Origin: Fibrobacter sp. UWB16
GTDB taxonomy: Bacteria > Fibrobacterota > Fibrobacteria > Fibrobacterales > Fibrobacteraceae
DNA: 64,000 nt
NCBI RefSeq assembly: GCF_900215325.1
Contig: NZ_OCMS01000002.1
Span: forward strand, 868,001 to 932,000
Direction: 5' to 3'
The notes beneath the pieces are model-generated. The model did no database searches, was not told where the DNA came from, and saw nothing but the letters and a program-made list of their open reading frames with translations. Shown here one piece after another: positions 40,080 through 49,205 of the stretch; the first letter of the stretch is position 1; each line of letters starts with the position of its first letter. Made by a program: the position numbers and the translations under genes.

Positions 40080-40821
40080 TGCGGTAAAAGTTTGCGCCAT
40101 TGTGCCTGTTTATCGCCACGAAAATGCATCGCGCTATGTCGTGAAATCGCTTGTCGATTTGAACATTCCTGTGATTCTCATTGACGATGGAAATGCTCCT
40201 GAAGGTCATGAAATTCTAGCACAGATTGCAAAAGAATTTGCGAATGTCGAACTTGTGACGCATAAATGCAATCTCGGCAAAGGCGCTGCAATGTGTTCTG
40301 GTATGGATGCTGCTGTTGTGGCGGGTTTCACGCACGCTTTGCAAGTCGATGCCGACGGCCAGCACGATATGAAGTCGATTCCGTTTTTTATAAACGAGAC
40401 GAAGGAACACCCCGAAGACTTGATTTGCGGTTATCCGGAATACGATGAATCTGTGCCCAAGGCTCGTGAACATGGCCGTAAGATTACAAATTTCTGGGTG
40501 GCGATTGAAACGCTTTCGCTAAAGATTCCCGATGCCATGTGCGGCTTTAGAATTTATCCGCTCAAGACATCTTGGCCGGTGATGAAACGTTTGCACAACA
40601 AGCGCATGGGCGTCGATATCGAAATTATTGTTCGTCTTGCGTGGGCAGGCGTGCAGATGCGCTTTTTTCCAGTGAAGGTGAATTACCCGAAAGATGGCGT
40701 TTCGAACTTTAGAATGTTCCATGACAATGTCGTGATTTCGATGACGCATACGATGCTTTGCATAGGCATGTTCTTTAGGCTTCCTTTGCTTTTATCTCGC
40801 CGCCTGTTTAAAAAGAAATAG
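40072..40821 (+). CDS. Family 2 glycosyltransferase of the APE cluster
   Basis: A 249-residue GT-A glycosyltransferase. Nucleotide-binding strand VCAIVPVYRHENASRYV, the first Asp in LIDDGNAPEG, and the metal-binding VDADGQHD are present, with ending FFPVKVNYPKDGVSNFRM as in dolichyl-phosphate-sugar-like enzymes. The GTG at 40072 has GAGGGCG upstream and overlaps the previous stop by 8 bases; starts at 40048 and 40051 are possible. In other APE clusters this domain is fused to the acyltransferase that follows (ApeJ); here the two are separate genes. Confidence 0.85.
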   Translation: MDNAVKVCAIVPVYRHENASRYVVKSLVDLNIPVILIDDGNAPEGHEILAQIAKEFANVELVTHKCNLGKGAAMCSGMDAAVVAGFTHALQVDADGQHDMKSIPFFINETKEHPEDLICGYPEYDESVPKAREHGRKITNFWVAIETLSLKIPDAMCGFRIYPLKTSWPVMKRLHNKRMGVDIEIIVRLAWAGVQMRFFPVKVNYPKDGVSNFRMFHDNVVISMTHTMLCIGMFFRLPLLLSRRLFKKK

Positions 40822-40823
40822 TT

Positions 40824-41777
40824 ATGAGCAAGCATTGGTCCGAAATTGAAGAAGTTGGCGGAAGTGTTTGGCATTTCCGTTTTATGCTTTGGATCGTGTG
40901 CCATTTGCCTCTGTTTCTTGTCGAATTGTGTACGGCTGTAATATGCTTCTTTTTCTGGCTTGGGGCAGCACCTGTTCGTGCGCGTTCGAAAATTTATTTG
41001 GAACACTTGCGTAAATTGGGCGTACGCGTGGGTGCGTTTGGAACGTATAAGCACATCCTTTCGTTTGCGCTTTCGATGGTCGAAAAGTTACGAGGCTGGA
41101 AGGGCGCTATCAAGCTCAATCAGATTGAATCGCAAAATGACGATTTGCAAATGCTTGTTTCTCAAATGAATCAAGGGCAGGGCGCGTTTCTGCTTTGTTC
41201 GCATCTGGGCAATATGGAAATGCTCCGCTCGCTTACGGAATATGGTGAGTTCCATACATCGCGAAAGTTTCAGGTTTTTCCTGTCGTCGATTTGTTGGGC
41301 TCAAAAAAGTTCAATGCGCTTTTGCGTGAACTGAATCCGGAATTGATGGAAAATGTGATTGATGCTAATTCCATTGATGTGGATTCTGCCATTTGGATGA
41401 AAGAGAAAATAGCAGATGGAAATCTTGTGGTGATTGCGGGAGATCGTACATCTGCTCATACGCGAAATCGTGTACTCGAAACAACGTTCTTGGGTGAGAC
41501 TGCGAATTTCCCGGAAGGCGCTTTTTCACTGGCGGGCATTTTGAACGCTCCCGTTTACTTTGTATTTGCGATTCGCAAACATGACTTTAATATCCGTTCG
41601 CCTTACGAAATGCATGTGGTGCGTGCTAAGACGAATCTTGACTCTTCGCGCAAGGAACGCCCTGTGCGCTTGAAAATGCTTTTGCAGGAATACACTGTGC
41701 TGTTGGAAAGACTGTGTAAAGAACATCCTTATCAGTGGTACAATTTCTACAATTTTTGGGACAGGTTAGAAAAATAG
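40824..41777 (+). CDS. LpxL/HtrB-like acyltransferase of the APE cluster
   Basis: A 317-residue membrane-associated acyltransferase. The N-terminal helix spans about 20-50, the HX4E motif is in LLCSHLGNMEML, and VVIAGDRTSAH, FPEGAFSLAGI and the late LCKEHPYQWYNFYNFW block are typical of LpxL-like enzymes. It probably transfers the polyene acyl group or a fatty acid to the glycolipid anchor. It lies two bases after the glycosyltransferase gene and corresponds to the other half of ApeJ. Confidence 0.85.
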   Translation: MSKHWSEIEEVGGSVWHFRFMLWIVCHLPLFLVELCTAVICFFFWLGAAPVRARSKIYLEHLRKLGVRVGAFGTYKHILSFALSMVEKLRGWKGAIKLNQIESQNDDLQMLVSQMNQGQGAFLLCSHLGNMEMLRSLTEYGEFHTSRKFQVFPVVDLLGSKKFNALLRELNPELMENVIDANSIDVDSAIWMKEKIADGNLVVIAGDRTSAHTRNRVLETTFLGETANFPEGAFSLAGILNAPVYFVFAIRKHDFNIRSPYEMHVVRAKTNLDSSRKERPVRLKMLLQEYTVLLERLCKEHPYQWYNFYNFWDRLEK

Positions 41778-41791
41778 TGGAGAACAATTAA

Positions 41792-43318
41792 ATGAAAACC
41801 GTCGTTATTGGAAGCGGTAAGCTCTCGATTGAAGATGTTGTTGCGATTGCGAAAAAGCAAGTCGCGGTGGAACTTGACAGTTCTGCGGAATTCCAGAGAA
41901 AGATTGATTCTGGTGCAGAATTCTTGGACGAAGCGCTTGCAGAACATGGTGGCATTTATGGCGTGACAACAGGATATGGTGATTCCTGCACGCAGGTGTT
42001 GCCGCCGGAACATTACAGCCAGCTCCCGATCAACTTGACGCGTTTTCATGGATGCGGTCTCGGCGATTATTTTGATGCAGAGACAACCCGTGCAATTATG
42101 GCGGTGCGTTTGAATACGCTTGCGCAAGGTTTCTCGGGCGTGAGCTATGCGCTTTTGAAAATCATTACGCAGTTTTTGCAGAACGATATTTTGCCGCTTA
42201 TTCCGCAGGAAGGTTCCGTGGGCGCAAGTGGCGACTTGACTCCGCTTTCGTATTTAGCAGGTGCTGTGATTGGTGAACGTAATGTGATGTACAAGGGCGA
42301 ACGCCGTTCTTCTCTGGACGTGATGAAGGAACTGGGAATTACCCCGCACAAGTTCCGCCCGAAAGAAGCTATTGCCATCATGAACGGTACTGCGGCGATG
42401 AACGCAGTTGCTTGCATGGCTTATTCCCGTGCGGAATACCTTTCTGACCTTGCTTGCCGAATTACAGCGATGATTACGGTTGCAATGAAGGGCAATGCGT
42501 ATCACTATTATGAACGCTTGTTCGAAGCAAAACCGCATCCGGGACTTGGCTTTGCGGCAAAGAAAATTCGTGAAGCCTTGAATCTCGATGTGGCGAAGAA
42601 TGTGGTTCCCGAGAAAATCCAGGATCCGTATTCTCTGCGTTGCGCTCCGCATGTGATTGGACTTTTCTATGATTCTAGCGCGTTCTTGCGCCAATTGATT
42701 GAAATTGAACTCAACAGCGCTAATGACAATCCGATTGTCGATCCGTTCACAAAGAATATTTTCCACGGTGGGCATTTCTATGGCGGGCACATTTGTCTTG
42801 CGATGGATACGCTCAAGAACATGGTTGCAAACATTGCTGACCTTTTGGATCGCCAACTGGCGATGATTGTCGATATCAAGTTTAACCGTAACTTGCCGCC
42901 GAATCTTGCAGGGAGCAAGGGCGATTACGATATCAATCACGGTTTTAAGGCGGTGCAGATTGGTGTTTCTGCATGGACGGCTGAAGCTTTGCATTTGACA
43001 ATGCCGATGAGCGTGTTCAGCCGTTCGACAGAATGCCACAACCAAGACAAGGTCAGCATGGGGACGATTGCGGCCCGCGACTGCATCCGCGTTTTGGAAC
43101 TTTCGGAACAGGTGGCAGCGGCAACGCTTCTGGCTTCGGCTCAGGCACTTCGCATACGTTTGGAACGAGGTGAAATTTCGGAAGACCGCCTTAAGAATCT
43201 TCAAGAGACTTACAATCAGGTGTTCTCGAAGTTTGCTCCGCTTGAATGTGACCGTCAATTGGAACAGGATTTGCGCAATACGCTGGAGCTGATTCGCCAG
43301 AAATTTTACGCTGTATAA
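41792..43318 (+). CDS. Aromatic amino acid ammonia-lyase (HAL/PAL/TAL family) of the APE cluster
   Basis: A 508-residue member of the MIO ammonia-lyase family. The MIO-forming Ala-Ser-Gly is at residues ~144-146 in GSVGASGDLTPLSY, and GVTTGYG, NPIVDP and KFNRNLPPNLAG are conserved. The substrate-selectivity pair is Phe85-His86 (LTRFHGCG) rather than Ser-His as in histidase, His-Leu as in tyrosine or Phe-Leu as in phenylalanine lyases. In a pigment cluster it most likely makes cinnamate or coumarate as the starter acid, as proposed for flexirubins. It is followed by a thioesterase gene. Confidence 0.9.
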   Translation: MKTVVIGSGKLSIEDVVAIAKKQVAVELDSSAEFQRKIDSGAEFLDEALAEHGGIYGVTTGYGDSCTQVLPPEHYSQLPINLTRFHGCGLGDYFDAETTRAIMAVRLNTLAQGFSGVSYALLKIITQFLQNDILPLIPQEGSVGASGDLTPLSYLAGAVIGERNVMYKGERRSSLDVMKELGITPHKFRPKEAIAIMNGTAAMNAVACMAYSRAEYLSDLACRITAMITVAMKGNAYHYYERLFEAKPHPGLGFAAKKIREALNLDVAKNVVPEKIQDPYSLRCAPHVIGLFYDSSAFLRQLIEIELNSANDNPIVDPFTKNIFHGGHFYGGHICLAMDTLKNMVANIADLLDRQLAMIVDIKFNRNLPPNLAGSKGDYDINHGFKAVQIGVSAWTAEALHLTMPMSVFSRSTECHNQDKVSMGTIAARDCIRVLELSEQVAAATLLASAQALRIRLERGEISEDRLKNLQETYNQVFSKFAPLECDRQLEQDLRNTLELIRQKFYAV

Positions 43319-43334
43319 AAGGACCTAAATTCGC

Positions 43335-43772
43335 ATGGCAGTTAAAAAAATTAAGGAAACGATCGAATTCCAAGTTGAATTTTACGATGTCGATTCTATG
43401 CAAGTCGCATGGCATGGCAATTATGTAAAATACATGGAAGTTGCGCGTTGTGCACTTTTACGTAAAATTGGGTATGATTACAACGAAATGACGCGTAGCG
43501 GTTACATCTGGCCCGTCGTAGATTTGCATATTAAATATATCCGTCCGATGATTTTTATGCAGAGGATTCGTGCCGAGGTGACACTTGTGGAATACGAAGT
43601 CTGCATGAAACTGTCGTACAAGTTTATGGATGCCGAAACGGGTGCGGTGCTCACGAAAGCTGAAAGTACCCAAATGGCGGTGGATATGAAAACGAAAGAT
43701 TCGCTTTGGGCTTGCCCGACTTGCTTTGTGGACAAGGTCAGAGCGTTCTTGGCAAACGATAAGGTGGTGTAA
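43335..43772 (+). CDS. 4HBT-family acyl thioesterase of the APE cluster (ApeK counterpart)
   Basis: A 145-residue hotdog thioesterase of the YbgC/4-hydroxybenzoyl-CoA type. The active-site Asp and strand are in FYDVDSMQVAWHGNYVKYMEVAR, and YIRPMIFMQRIRAEV is conserved. It may release or edit acyl chains on the ACPs. It starts 16 bases after the ammonia-lyase gene and ends one base before the LolA-like gene. Confidence 0.87.
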   Translation: MAVKKIKETIEFQVEFYDVDSMQVAWHGNYVKYMEVARCALLRKIGYDYNEMTRSGYIWPVVDLHIKYIRPMIFMQRIRAEVTLVEYEVCMKLSYKFMDAETGAVLTKAESTQMAVDMKTKDSLWACPTCFVDKVRAFLANDKVV

Positions 43773-43773
43773 A

Positions 43774-44394
43774 ATGCGTATGTCCTGTCGAAATATTGGC
43801 GTTTTGCTTTTGACAGTTTTGCTTGGCATTGGTTCATCAATGGCGGATGTCTTTGAACGCCCGTTGAGTGCTAAAAACAGGCCGGAACTTGAAAAATCCT
43901 TGGCAAAAGTTATGGATTATCAGGTGGCTACGGGCGATTTTAAGCAAACCAAGTCCATTCAAAAGCTCAATCGCGAATTTGTTTCGACGGGTACGTTCCG
44001 CATTTCTAAAAAGGCGGGAATCATTTGGAAAACGCAAAAGCCTGTATTCTCTGAACTTGCTATCCATAACGCGGGTATTGTCGAACGCGATACTAATGGA
44101 CAAATTCGCACATTGTTGCCAAAGGAAAATCCTATCTTTGCAGAAGTCTCGAATAATATCCAATCGCTTTTTTCTGGAAAAGTCACGGAATTGGAGAAAA
44201 ACTTCAAAGTCTTTTACGAAAAAAAGTCTTGTGGTTTTAGAATCGGACTGATTCCGCGTGAGGCGATGGTTCGCATGCTCGTGGATAACGTCGTGATGGA
44301 TGCCTGCAAAAACGTGGATAGGATTGTTATTACGGATGGCGAAAAAATTCCAACGACTTTGGATTTTCTGAATTATAAGGTCTCGAAAAAATGA
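43774..44394 (+). CDS. LolA-like outer-membrane carrier of the APE cluster (ApeL counterpart)
   Basis: A 206-residue exported protein with a signal peptide (cleavage after GSSMA near residue 24) and a LolA-type strand pattern: GDFKQTKSIQKLNREFVSTGTFRISKKAGIIWKTQKP. It should carry the aryl-polyene lipid across the periplasm. The ATG at 43774 is right behind the thioesterase stop; an earlier frame overlaps that gene and lacks a signal peptide. Its stop overlaps the exporter start by four bases (ATGA). Confidence 0.85.
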   Translation: MRMSCRNIGVLLLTVLLGIGSSMADVFERPLSAKNRPELEKSLAKVMDYQVATGDFKQTKSIQKLNREFVSTGTFRISKKAGIIWKTQKPVFSELAIHNAGIVERDTNGQIRTLLPKENPIFAEVSNNIQSLFSGKVTELEKNFKVFYEKKSCGFRIGLIPREAMVRMLVDNVVMDACKNVDRIVITDGEKIPTTLDFLNYKVSKK

Positions 44395-46760
44395 AAAATG
44401 TTGGAGGGAAGAATTTGAACGCAAAATTGGGAATTATCCTGTGGGTGGTGATTCACGCCATCTTGATTATTCTCGGCATTTCTGTGCCGTGGAAGATGGA
44501 TTCCGACTTGTATTCGATTCTGCCGGATTCCAACGAAATCAAGAATGTGAGCGCTGCTGAAAAAACGCTTAGCTCACGTTCTATGCGCAACATAACGGTA
44601 CTAGTTGGGCATGAAAATTTTGAAGTGGCTCGTCAAGTTGCCGCCTCTCTCGATAGCATTTTCAAGGGCGACTCCTCCATTGAGGAATCCCGACTTTATG
44701 TTGACGAAAAGACGCTGAATGAAACTCGCGAATTTCTATTCGAACATCGTTATACGATTCAAGGGGAAGATGTTCGTGAAGCGTTCTTTAATTTGAATCA
44801 TAAATTTTTGGAACTTGCAGCATTGCAAAAAATCTATGGTTCGTTTTCTATGGCGAATTTAAATCGCCTGGATGAAGACCCGTATTTGCTTGGCGAAGCC
44901 TCCTTTGATAATTTCATGAAAAAAACGCTAACATCGTCTACGCATTTTAGTTTGCGCGATGGTGTCCTTGCGGCGCAAGATTCTGGCATGACGTACGTGA
45001 TGTGGAACGCGGTGCTTTCTGAAAATGTATCATCTCTTGCAACAGATGATCATGTAATCGGCCGTTTGAATCATGTGCTCGATTCTTTAGAAAATGCGAA
45101 TTTAGGATTGCGTATTTCTGCTTCGGGCGTGCCGTTCCACAGTTATGAAAGCTCGAGTGAGGCTAAGCGCGAAGTGGCTTGGATCTCGGGAGTGTCCATT
45201 GTATTGATTTTGCTGTTGCTGCTTTACGTGTTCCGTTCGGCGGTTCCGATTTTGGCAACACTTTCGACGATTGCTGTTGCCATTTTTACGGCACTTACAT
45301 TTACATGGTTCGTGTTTGGCAATGTTCATGTATTTACGTTTGTCTTTGGCACGAGCGTCATAGGCGTGAGTATCGATTATGCGGTACATTTCTTTACGAA
45401 TTGGAAGTCTGGGTTGCGTAATGTCCGTTCCAAAATTTTCAAGGGATTGTTGCTTGGGTTCTTGACGACAGAAGTAAGCTATGTGTCGCTTACCTTTGCC
45501 GATTTTACTTTGCTGCGCCAGATGGCTGTGTTCTCAATCGTCGGGCTTTTGAGCTCGTTCTTGACGATAACACTTTTGTTCCATGCTGCATTTGAAAAAA
45601 CGAGAAATGTTAGAACGAAAAATGAAGCTGTTGCTGTAAAGAATCTTCCTTTATCTGTTCCTAAAAATTTCATAAAGTGCTATTCGAATTTACCCACATG
45701 GGTTATCGTTCTTTTCTTTGTTTTTTTTGCAATTGCGTTGTTACCTGGGCTTCGTGCACTCAACATCCATACGGATTTGGGTAGCCTTTATTCGATGAGT
45801 GACAAGCTTAAGGCGGGGGAGACTCTGAACAGAAAATTGAATGATATTGGAATCTCGTCAAACTATTTTATTGTAGATGGAGCAACTGAACAGGATGTTT
45901 TAGAACAGGAAGAATTGCTCACGGAACGCCTCTTGCAAGCCGAAAAGAAAAATTTGTTAAAGTCTCATTTAGCGGTATCGAGCTTTATACCATCGCAAAT
46001 GACGCAGAGAAAAACTTTTGAAAATGCCCAAAAGTTGCTCAATGATGATGTGACGAAAGAATATCTGACGAGCATTGGCGTGCAGAACGATTCTTTGCTT
46101 GATGCAAGTTTAAAAGAAGCGCCGAAATATGTAGGACTCGAGGACTTGAATCAATTCCCATCTTCAATTCGTTCAATGGTTGAAATGCTTTGGGTTGGTG
46201 CTGTTGAAAATTCGCAAGGAAAAAAGTTTTATAGCGCTGTTTTCCCGCTGCATGCAACGGATGCTTTTGATGCAAAACAATTGGCCAAAAATATGCCTCA
46301 TGTTTACGTCGTGAACAAAATGCAAAATATCAATGAATCGTTTACGAAAATATCCCGAGTTTCGCTGACACTTGTCGGTTTGGCTTATATTGTGATGTTC
46401 ATTATTCTTGTGTTTGTGTACAAATTTACAGGTGCTTTGAAAATTTTGCGAGCCCCGATTTTGGCGAGCCTCTTTGCGGCTTCAGTCTTTGGTTACGCTG
46501 GAATTGAATTCAATTTCTTTGCCATTGTCGGTGTCATTTTAACGCTCGGCATAGGTATTGACTACGCTCTGTTCTTTAGGGAAGGCGGTCGACAAAAATC
46601 GGTTACCGCTCTTGCGGTGATGCTTTCTGCAGCAACAACGCTCATCTCGTTCGGGGGCCTTGTGTACAGTGGTTTTACTCCGGTTTGGACGTTTGGCTTA
46701 GCCGTATTGCTTGGCATTTCTTGCTGTTTCCTGTTATCTCCGCTCAGTGCCAAACGTTAA
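44391..46760 (+). CDS. MMPL/RND-family lipid exporter of the APE cluster (ApeM counterpart)
   Basis: A 789-residue inner-membrane exporter with two halves, each with a large periplasmic loop and six helices. The transport motifs GVSIDYAVHFFTN (near 330) and GIGIDYALFFREGG (near 722) carry the paired acidic residues of RND/MMPL transporters. It would move the finished polyene glycolipid out of the inner membrane for the LolA-like carrier encoded just upstream. It is translationally coupled to that gene. Confidence 0.9.
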   Translation: MKNVGGKNLNAKLGIILWVVIHAILIILGISVPWKMDSDLYSILPDSNEIKNVSAAEKTLSSRSMRNITVLVGHENFEVARQVAASLDSIFKGDSSIEESRLYVDEKTLNETREFLFEHRYTIQGEDVREAFFNLNHKFLELAALQKIYGSFSMANLNRLDEDPYLLGEASFDNFMKKTLTSSTHFSLRDGVLAAQDSGMTYVMWNAVLSENVSSLATDDHVIGRLNHVLDSLENANLGLRISASGVPFHSYESSSEAKREVAWISGVSIVLILLLLLYVFRSAVPILATLSTIAVAIFTALTFTWFVFGNVHVFTFVFGTSVIGVSIDYAVHFFTNWKSGLRNVRSKIFKGLLLGFLTTEVSYVSLTFADFTLLRQMAVFSIVGLLSSFLTITLLFHAAFEKTRNVRTKNEAVAVKNLPLSVPKNFIKCYSNLPTWVIVLFFVFFAIALLPGLRALNIHTDLGSLYSMSDKLKAGETLNRKLNDIGISSNYFIVDGATEQDVLEQEELLTERLLQAEKKNLLKSHLAVSSFIPSQMTQRKTFENAQKLLNDDVTKEYLTSIGVQNDSLLDASLKEAPKYVGLEDLNQFPSSIRSMVEMLWVGAVENSQGKKFYSAVFPLHATDAFDAKQLAKNMPHVYVVNKMQNINESFTKISRVSLTLVGLAYIVMFIILVFVYKFTGALKILRAPILASLFAASVFGYAGIEFNFFAIVGVILTLGIGIDYALFFREGGRQKSVTALAVMLSAATTLISFGGLVYSGFTPVWTFGLAVLLGISCCFLLSPLSAKR

Positions 46761-46765
46761 ATTTC

Positions 46766-46773
46766 TAGATTTG
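46766..46773 (+). promoter_or_regulatory. -7 promoter element TAGATTTG before the ApeO gene
   Basis: It lies in the same TTTCTAGATTTGG string that precedes ahbC, here 13 bases before the ATG at 46787. The last four genes of the cluster may therefore be transcribed separately. Confidence 0.5.
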
Positions 46774-46786
46774 GTTTCATTGACCG

Positions 46787-47995
46787 ATGAAACGACCTGT
46801 GTACATTAACGATTTTAGCCTTCGTTGCATTTTAGGTAGCGATGAGGCTCTAGTTCTTGATTCGCTCACGAATGGCAAACGTGGGACTTTTACCATGTAC
46901 GATGTAGCCGGTGTCATGCGCCCAGCGGCGACGATTGACCCTGCTACGCTTGCTCCTGTCCCTGAACAAAAGTTTGATAACCGCGTGAACCGCTTGTCGC
47001 AAGCAGCGTTCTCAGCGATTGAAAATACGATTCGCAAAGCGGTTGAAAAGTTCGGTGCTGATCGTGTGGGCATTTTCTTGGGTTCATGCGATAATGGTTC
47101 CGAAGCTTCAATGGCGGCGCTTAAGTGTTTTAAAGAAACTGGAGCATTCCCTGAAGGTTACATTCTCGATTACCAGCGGGCTGATTTCCCAGCGCAGTTT
47201 ATTGCGCAACGCTTTGGAATCACGGGGATGCTTTCGGTACATTCGACGGCTTGTGCATCTAGCGCAAGTGCGTTTGTCTCGGCGCGCAATAATCTTTACG
47301 CAGGCAACTGCGATGTCGCGATTGTGGGCGGTATCGATATTGCTTCGCTTTCGGTGATTCTCGGTTTTGCTTCGCTCGAAGCCATGAGCGATAAGCCGAC
47401 AAATCCTTTTAGTGCAAATCGTTCGGGCCTTACACTTGGCGATGCCGCGGTGTTCTTTGTCGTTACAAAAGAACCTAGTGCGGATCTTTGCACAGCAAAA
47501 TGCGAAGGCCTAAAGGTTGTTGGTTTTGGCGAAAGTGCCGATGCCGACCACATTACGGCCCCGCGTGCTGATGGGGAAGGCGCTTATCAGGCGATGAAGG
47601 CGGCTCTTAACGATGCCGGCCTTGATGCCTCTCAAATCGGTTACGTGAATTTGCATGGAACAGGAACAGAACTGAACGATGCCATGGAATCGCGTGCCAT
47701 CAACCGTCTTTTCGGTGAAGCGAATCACGCAGATGTTCCTGTTAGTTCGACGAAGGCTCTCACGGGGCATACGCTTGGTGCGGCTGGCGCATTGGAACTT
47801 GCTTTCTGTTGCATGGCTCTAAAAAATGATGTTCTCCCAGCGCATCTTTTTGATGGCGTCGTCGATCCGAAACTCCCACCAGTTCATTTGGTAAAGCCTG
47901 GCGAGACAGCAAAAGACCTCAAATATTGCATGAGCAATTCTTTTGCGTTCGGTGGCTGTAATGTGTCTTTGATTGTTGAAAATGGTTTGGCATGA
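46787..47995 (+). CDS. Beta-ketoacyl synthase of the APE cluster (ApeO counterpart)
   Basis: A 402-residue condensing enzyme. The catalytic triad is intact: Cys in VHSTACASSASA (near 156), His in LHGTGTELND and His in KALTGHTLGAAGA. SFAFGGCNV closes the fold. Its partner is likely the chain-length factor encoded on the minus arm. No ribosome site is seen; a -7 promoter box lies 13 bases upstream. Its stop overlaps the dehydratase start by four bases. Confidence 0.9.
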   Translation: MKRPVYINDFSLRCILGSDEALVLDSLTNGKRGTFTMYDVAGVMRPAATIDPATLAPVPEQKFDNRVNRLSQAAFSAIENTIRKAVEKFGADRVGIFLGSCDNGSEASMAALKCFKETGAFPEGYILDYQRADFPAQFIAQRFGITGMLSVHSTACASSASAFVSARNNLYAGNCDVAIVGGIDIASLSVILGFASLEAMSDKPTNPFSANRSGLTLGDAAVFFVVTKEPSADLCTAKCEGLKVVGFGESADADHITAPRADGEGAYQAMKAALNDAGLDASQIGYVNLHGTGTELNDAMESRAINRLFGEANHADVPVSSTKALTGHTLGAAGALELAFCCMALKNDVLPAHLFDGVVDPKLPPVHLVKPGETAKDLKYCMSNSFAFGGCNVSLIVENGLA

Positions 47996-48462
47996 CAGAA
48001 GTTTTTGATACAAAAGATTTAGTCAGTGAACTTGTGCCGCACAAGGGCAAAATGCTTTTGCTCGACCGCGTACGCGATTACGATTTGAAAGAAAATTCTA
48101 TCACGACTGAAATTGATATCGCTCGCGATAACATGTTCTATGAAGACGAGCTTGGCGGCGTACCCGTGTGGGTTGCTTTTGAATATATGGCTCAAAGCGT
48201 TTCTGCGTTGTCTGGAATTTGTGGCAGAGCCAAAGGCGAAAAGCCAAAAACTGGATTTATTATGAGCGTGAGTGGCTTCAAGGCTGATGTCCCTGTTTTT
48301 AAGGAGGGCGAAACCGTTGTGATCAACGTTCTTGAAAATATCCGCATGGACAAGGCGGTGACTTTTGAAGGTTCTGCAACGGTCAATGGAACACTTGCGG
48401 TAACGGCGAAACTCAATACGGTCGAAGTCGATGACCCTAAAAGTTCGTTAAATTTAAATTGA
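47992..48462 (+). CDS. Hotdog 3-hydroxyacyl-ACP dehydratase of the APE cluster (ApeP counterpart)
   Basis: A 156-residue single-hotdog protein: LVPHKGKMLLLDRV, GGVPVWVAFEYMAQSVSALSG and a late strand series. In APE systems ApeP forms a heterodimer with ApeI, which here is the C-terminal domain of the 788-residue fusion. It dehydrates the 3-hydroxyacyl chain in each elongation round. It overlaps the upstream ketosynthase gene (ATGA). Confidence 0.87.
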   Translation: MTEVFDTKDLVSELVPHKGKMLLLDRVRDYDLKENSITTEIDIARDNMFYEDELGGVPVWVAFEYMAQSVSALSGICGRAKGEKPKTGFIMSVSGFKADVPVFKEGETVVINVLENIRMDKAVTFEGSATVNGTLAVTAKLNTVEVDDPKSSLNLN

Positions 48463-48476
48463 TGCAGAGGTATGGA

Positions 48477-49205
48477 ATGGAAAATGAAAAGTCTGTTTTG
48501 ATTACGGGTGCAAGTGGCGGAATTGGTCTTGCCATTGCCGAAGCTGTCGCAAAAGAAGGCTACACTGTTGTCGCCCATTACAATAGAAACTCCGCACCGA
48601 TTGATGAACTTGCCGAACGCATCCGAGCCAATGGCGGTAAAATTCGCACCTTGCAGTTCAATATTTGCGACCGTGAACAGTGCAAAGAAGTTATTGAAAA
48701 AGACATTGCCGAAAATGGCGTGTACTATGGCGTTGTGACAAATGCTGGCGTCTGTGCTGATGCCGCATTCCCGGCGATGACCGACGAATTTTGGGACAAA
48801 GTCCTGAATACAAACTTGAACGGTTTTTATAACGTTGTCCATCCGATTGTGTTGCCGATGTGCCGTAAGCGCAAAGGCCGCATTATTACGATTTCGTCTG
48901 TTTCTGGCGTGATTGGAAACCGTGGCCAGGTCAACTACAGCGCTTCAAAGGCGGGCCTCATTGGGGCTACGAAAGCGCTTGCAACTGAACTTGCGAGCCG
49001 CAATATCACCGTGAATAGCGTTGCTCCGGGCGTCATCGAAACTGAAATGATTAAGGATGCTCCGCTCGATATGATTCTTCCGACAATCCCGATGAAGCGT
49101 GTGGGCAAACCCGAAGAAGTCGCGGCTACTGTTGTATTCCTGCTTTCTGAAGGTGCTGCGTACATTACGCGCCAGGTCATCTCGGTCAATGGAGGCTTGG
49201 CGTGA
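48477..49205 (+). CDS. 3-oxoacyl-ACP reductase (FabG-like) of the APE cluster (ApeQ counterpart)
   Basis: A 242-residue short-chain dehydrogenase. The NADPH loop is TGASGGIG, the catalytic Ser is in ITISSVSGV and the Tyr-x3-Lys in VNYSASKAG; VNGGLA ends the protein. It reduces the 3-keto group after each condensation. The ATG at 48477 has AGAGG 6-7 bases upstream; an ATG five codons earlier overlaps the dehydratase stop. Its stop overlaps the next GTG. Confidence 0.92.
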   Translation: MENEKSVLITGASGGIGLAIAEAVAKEGYTVVAHYNRNSAPIDELAERIRANGGKIRTLQFNICDREQCKEVIEKDIAENGVYYGVVTNAGVCADAAFPAMTDEFWDKVLNTNLNGFYNVVHPIVLPMCRKRKGRIITISSVSGVIGNRGQVNYSASKAGLIGATKALATELASRNITVNSVAPGVIETEMIKDAPLDMILPTIPMKRVGKPEEVAATVVFLLSEGAAYITRQVISVNGGLA

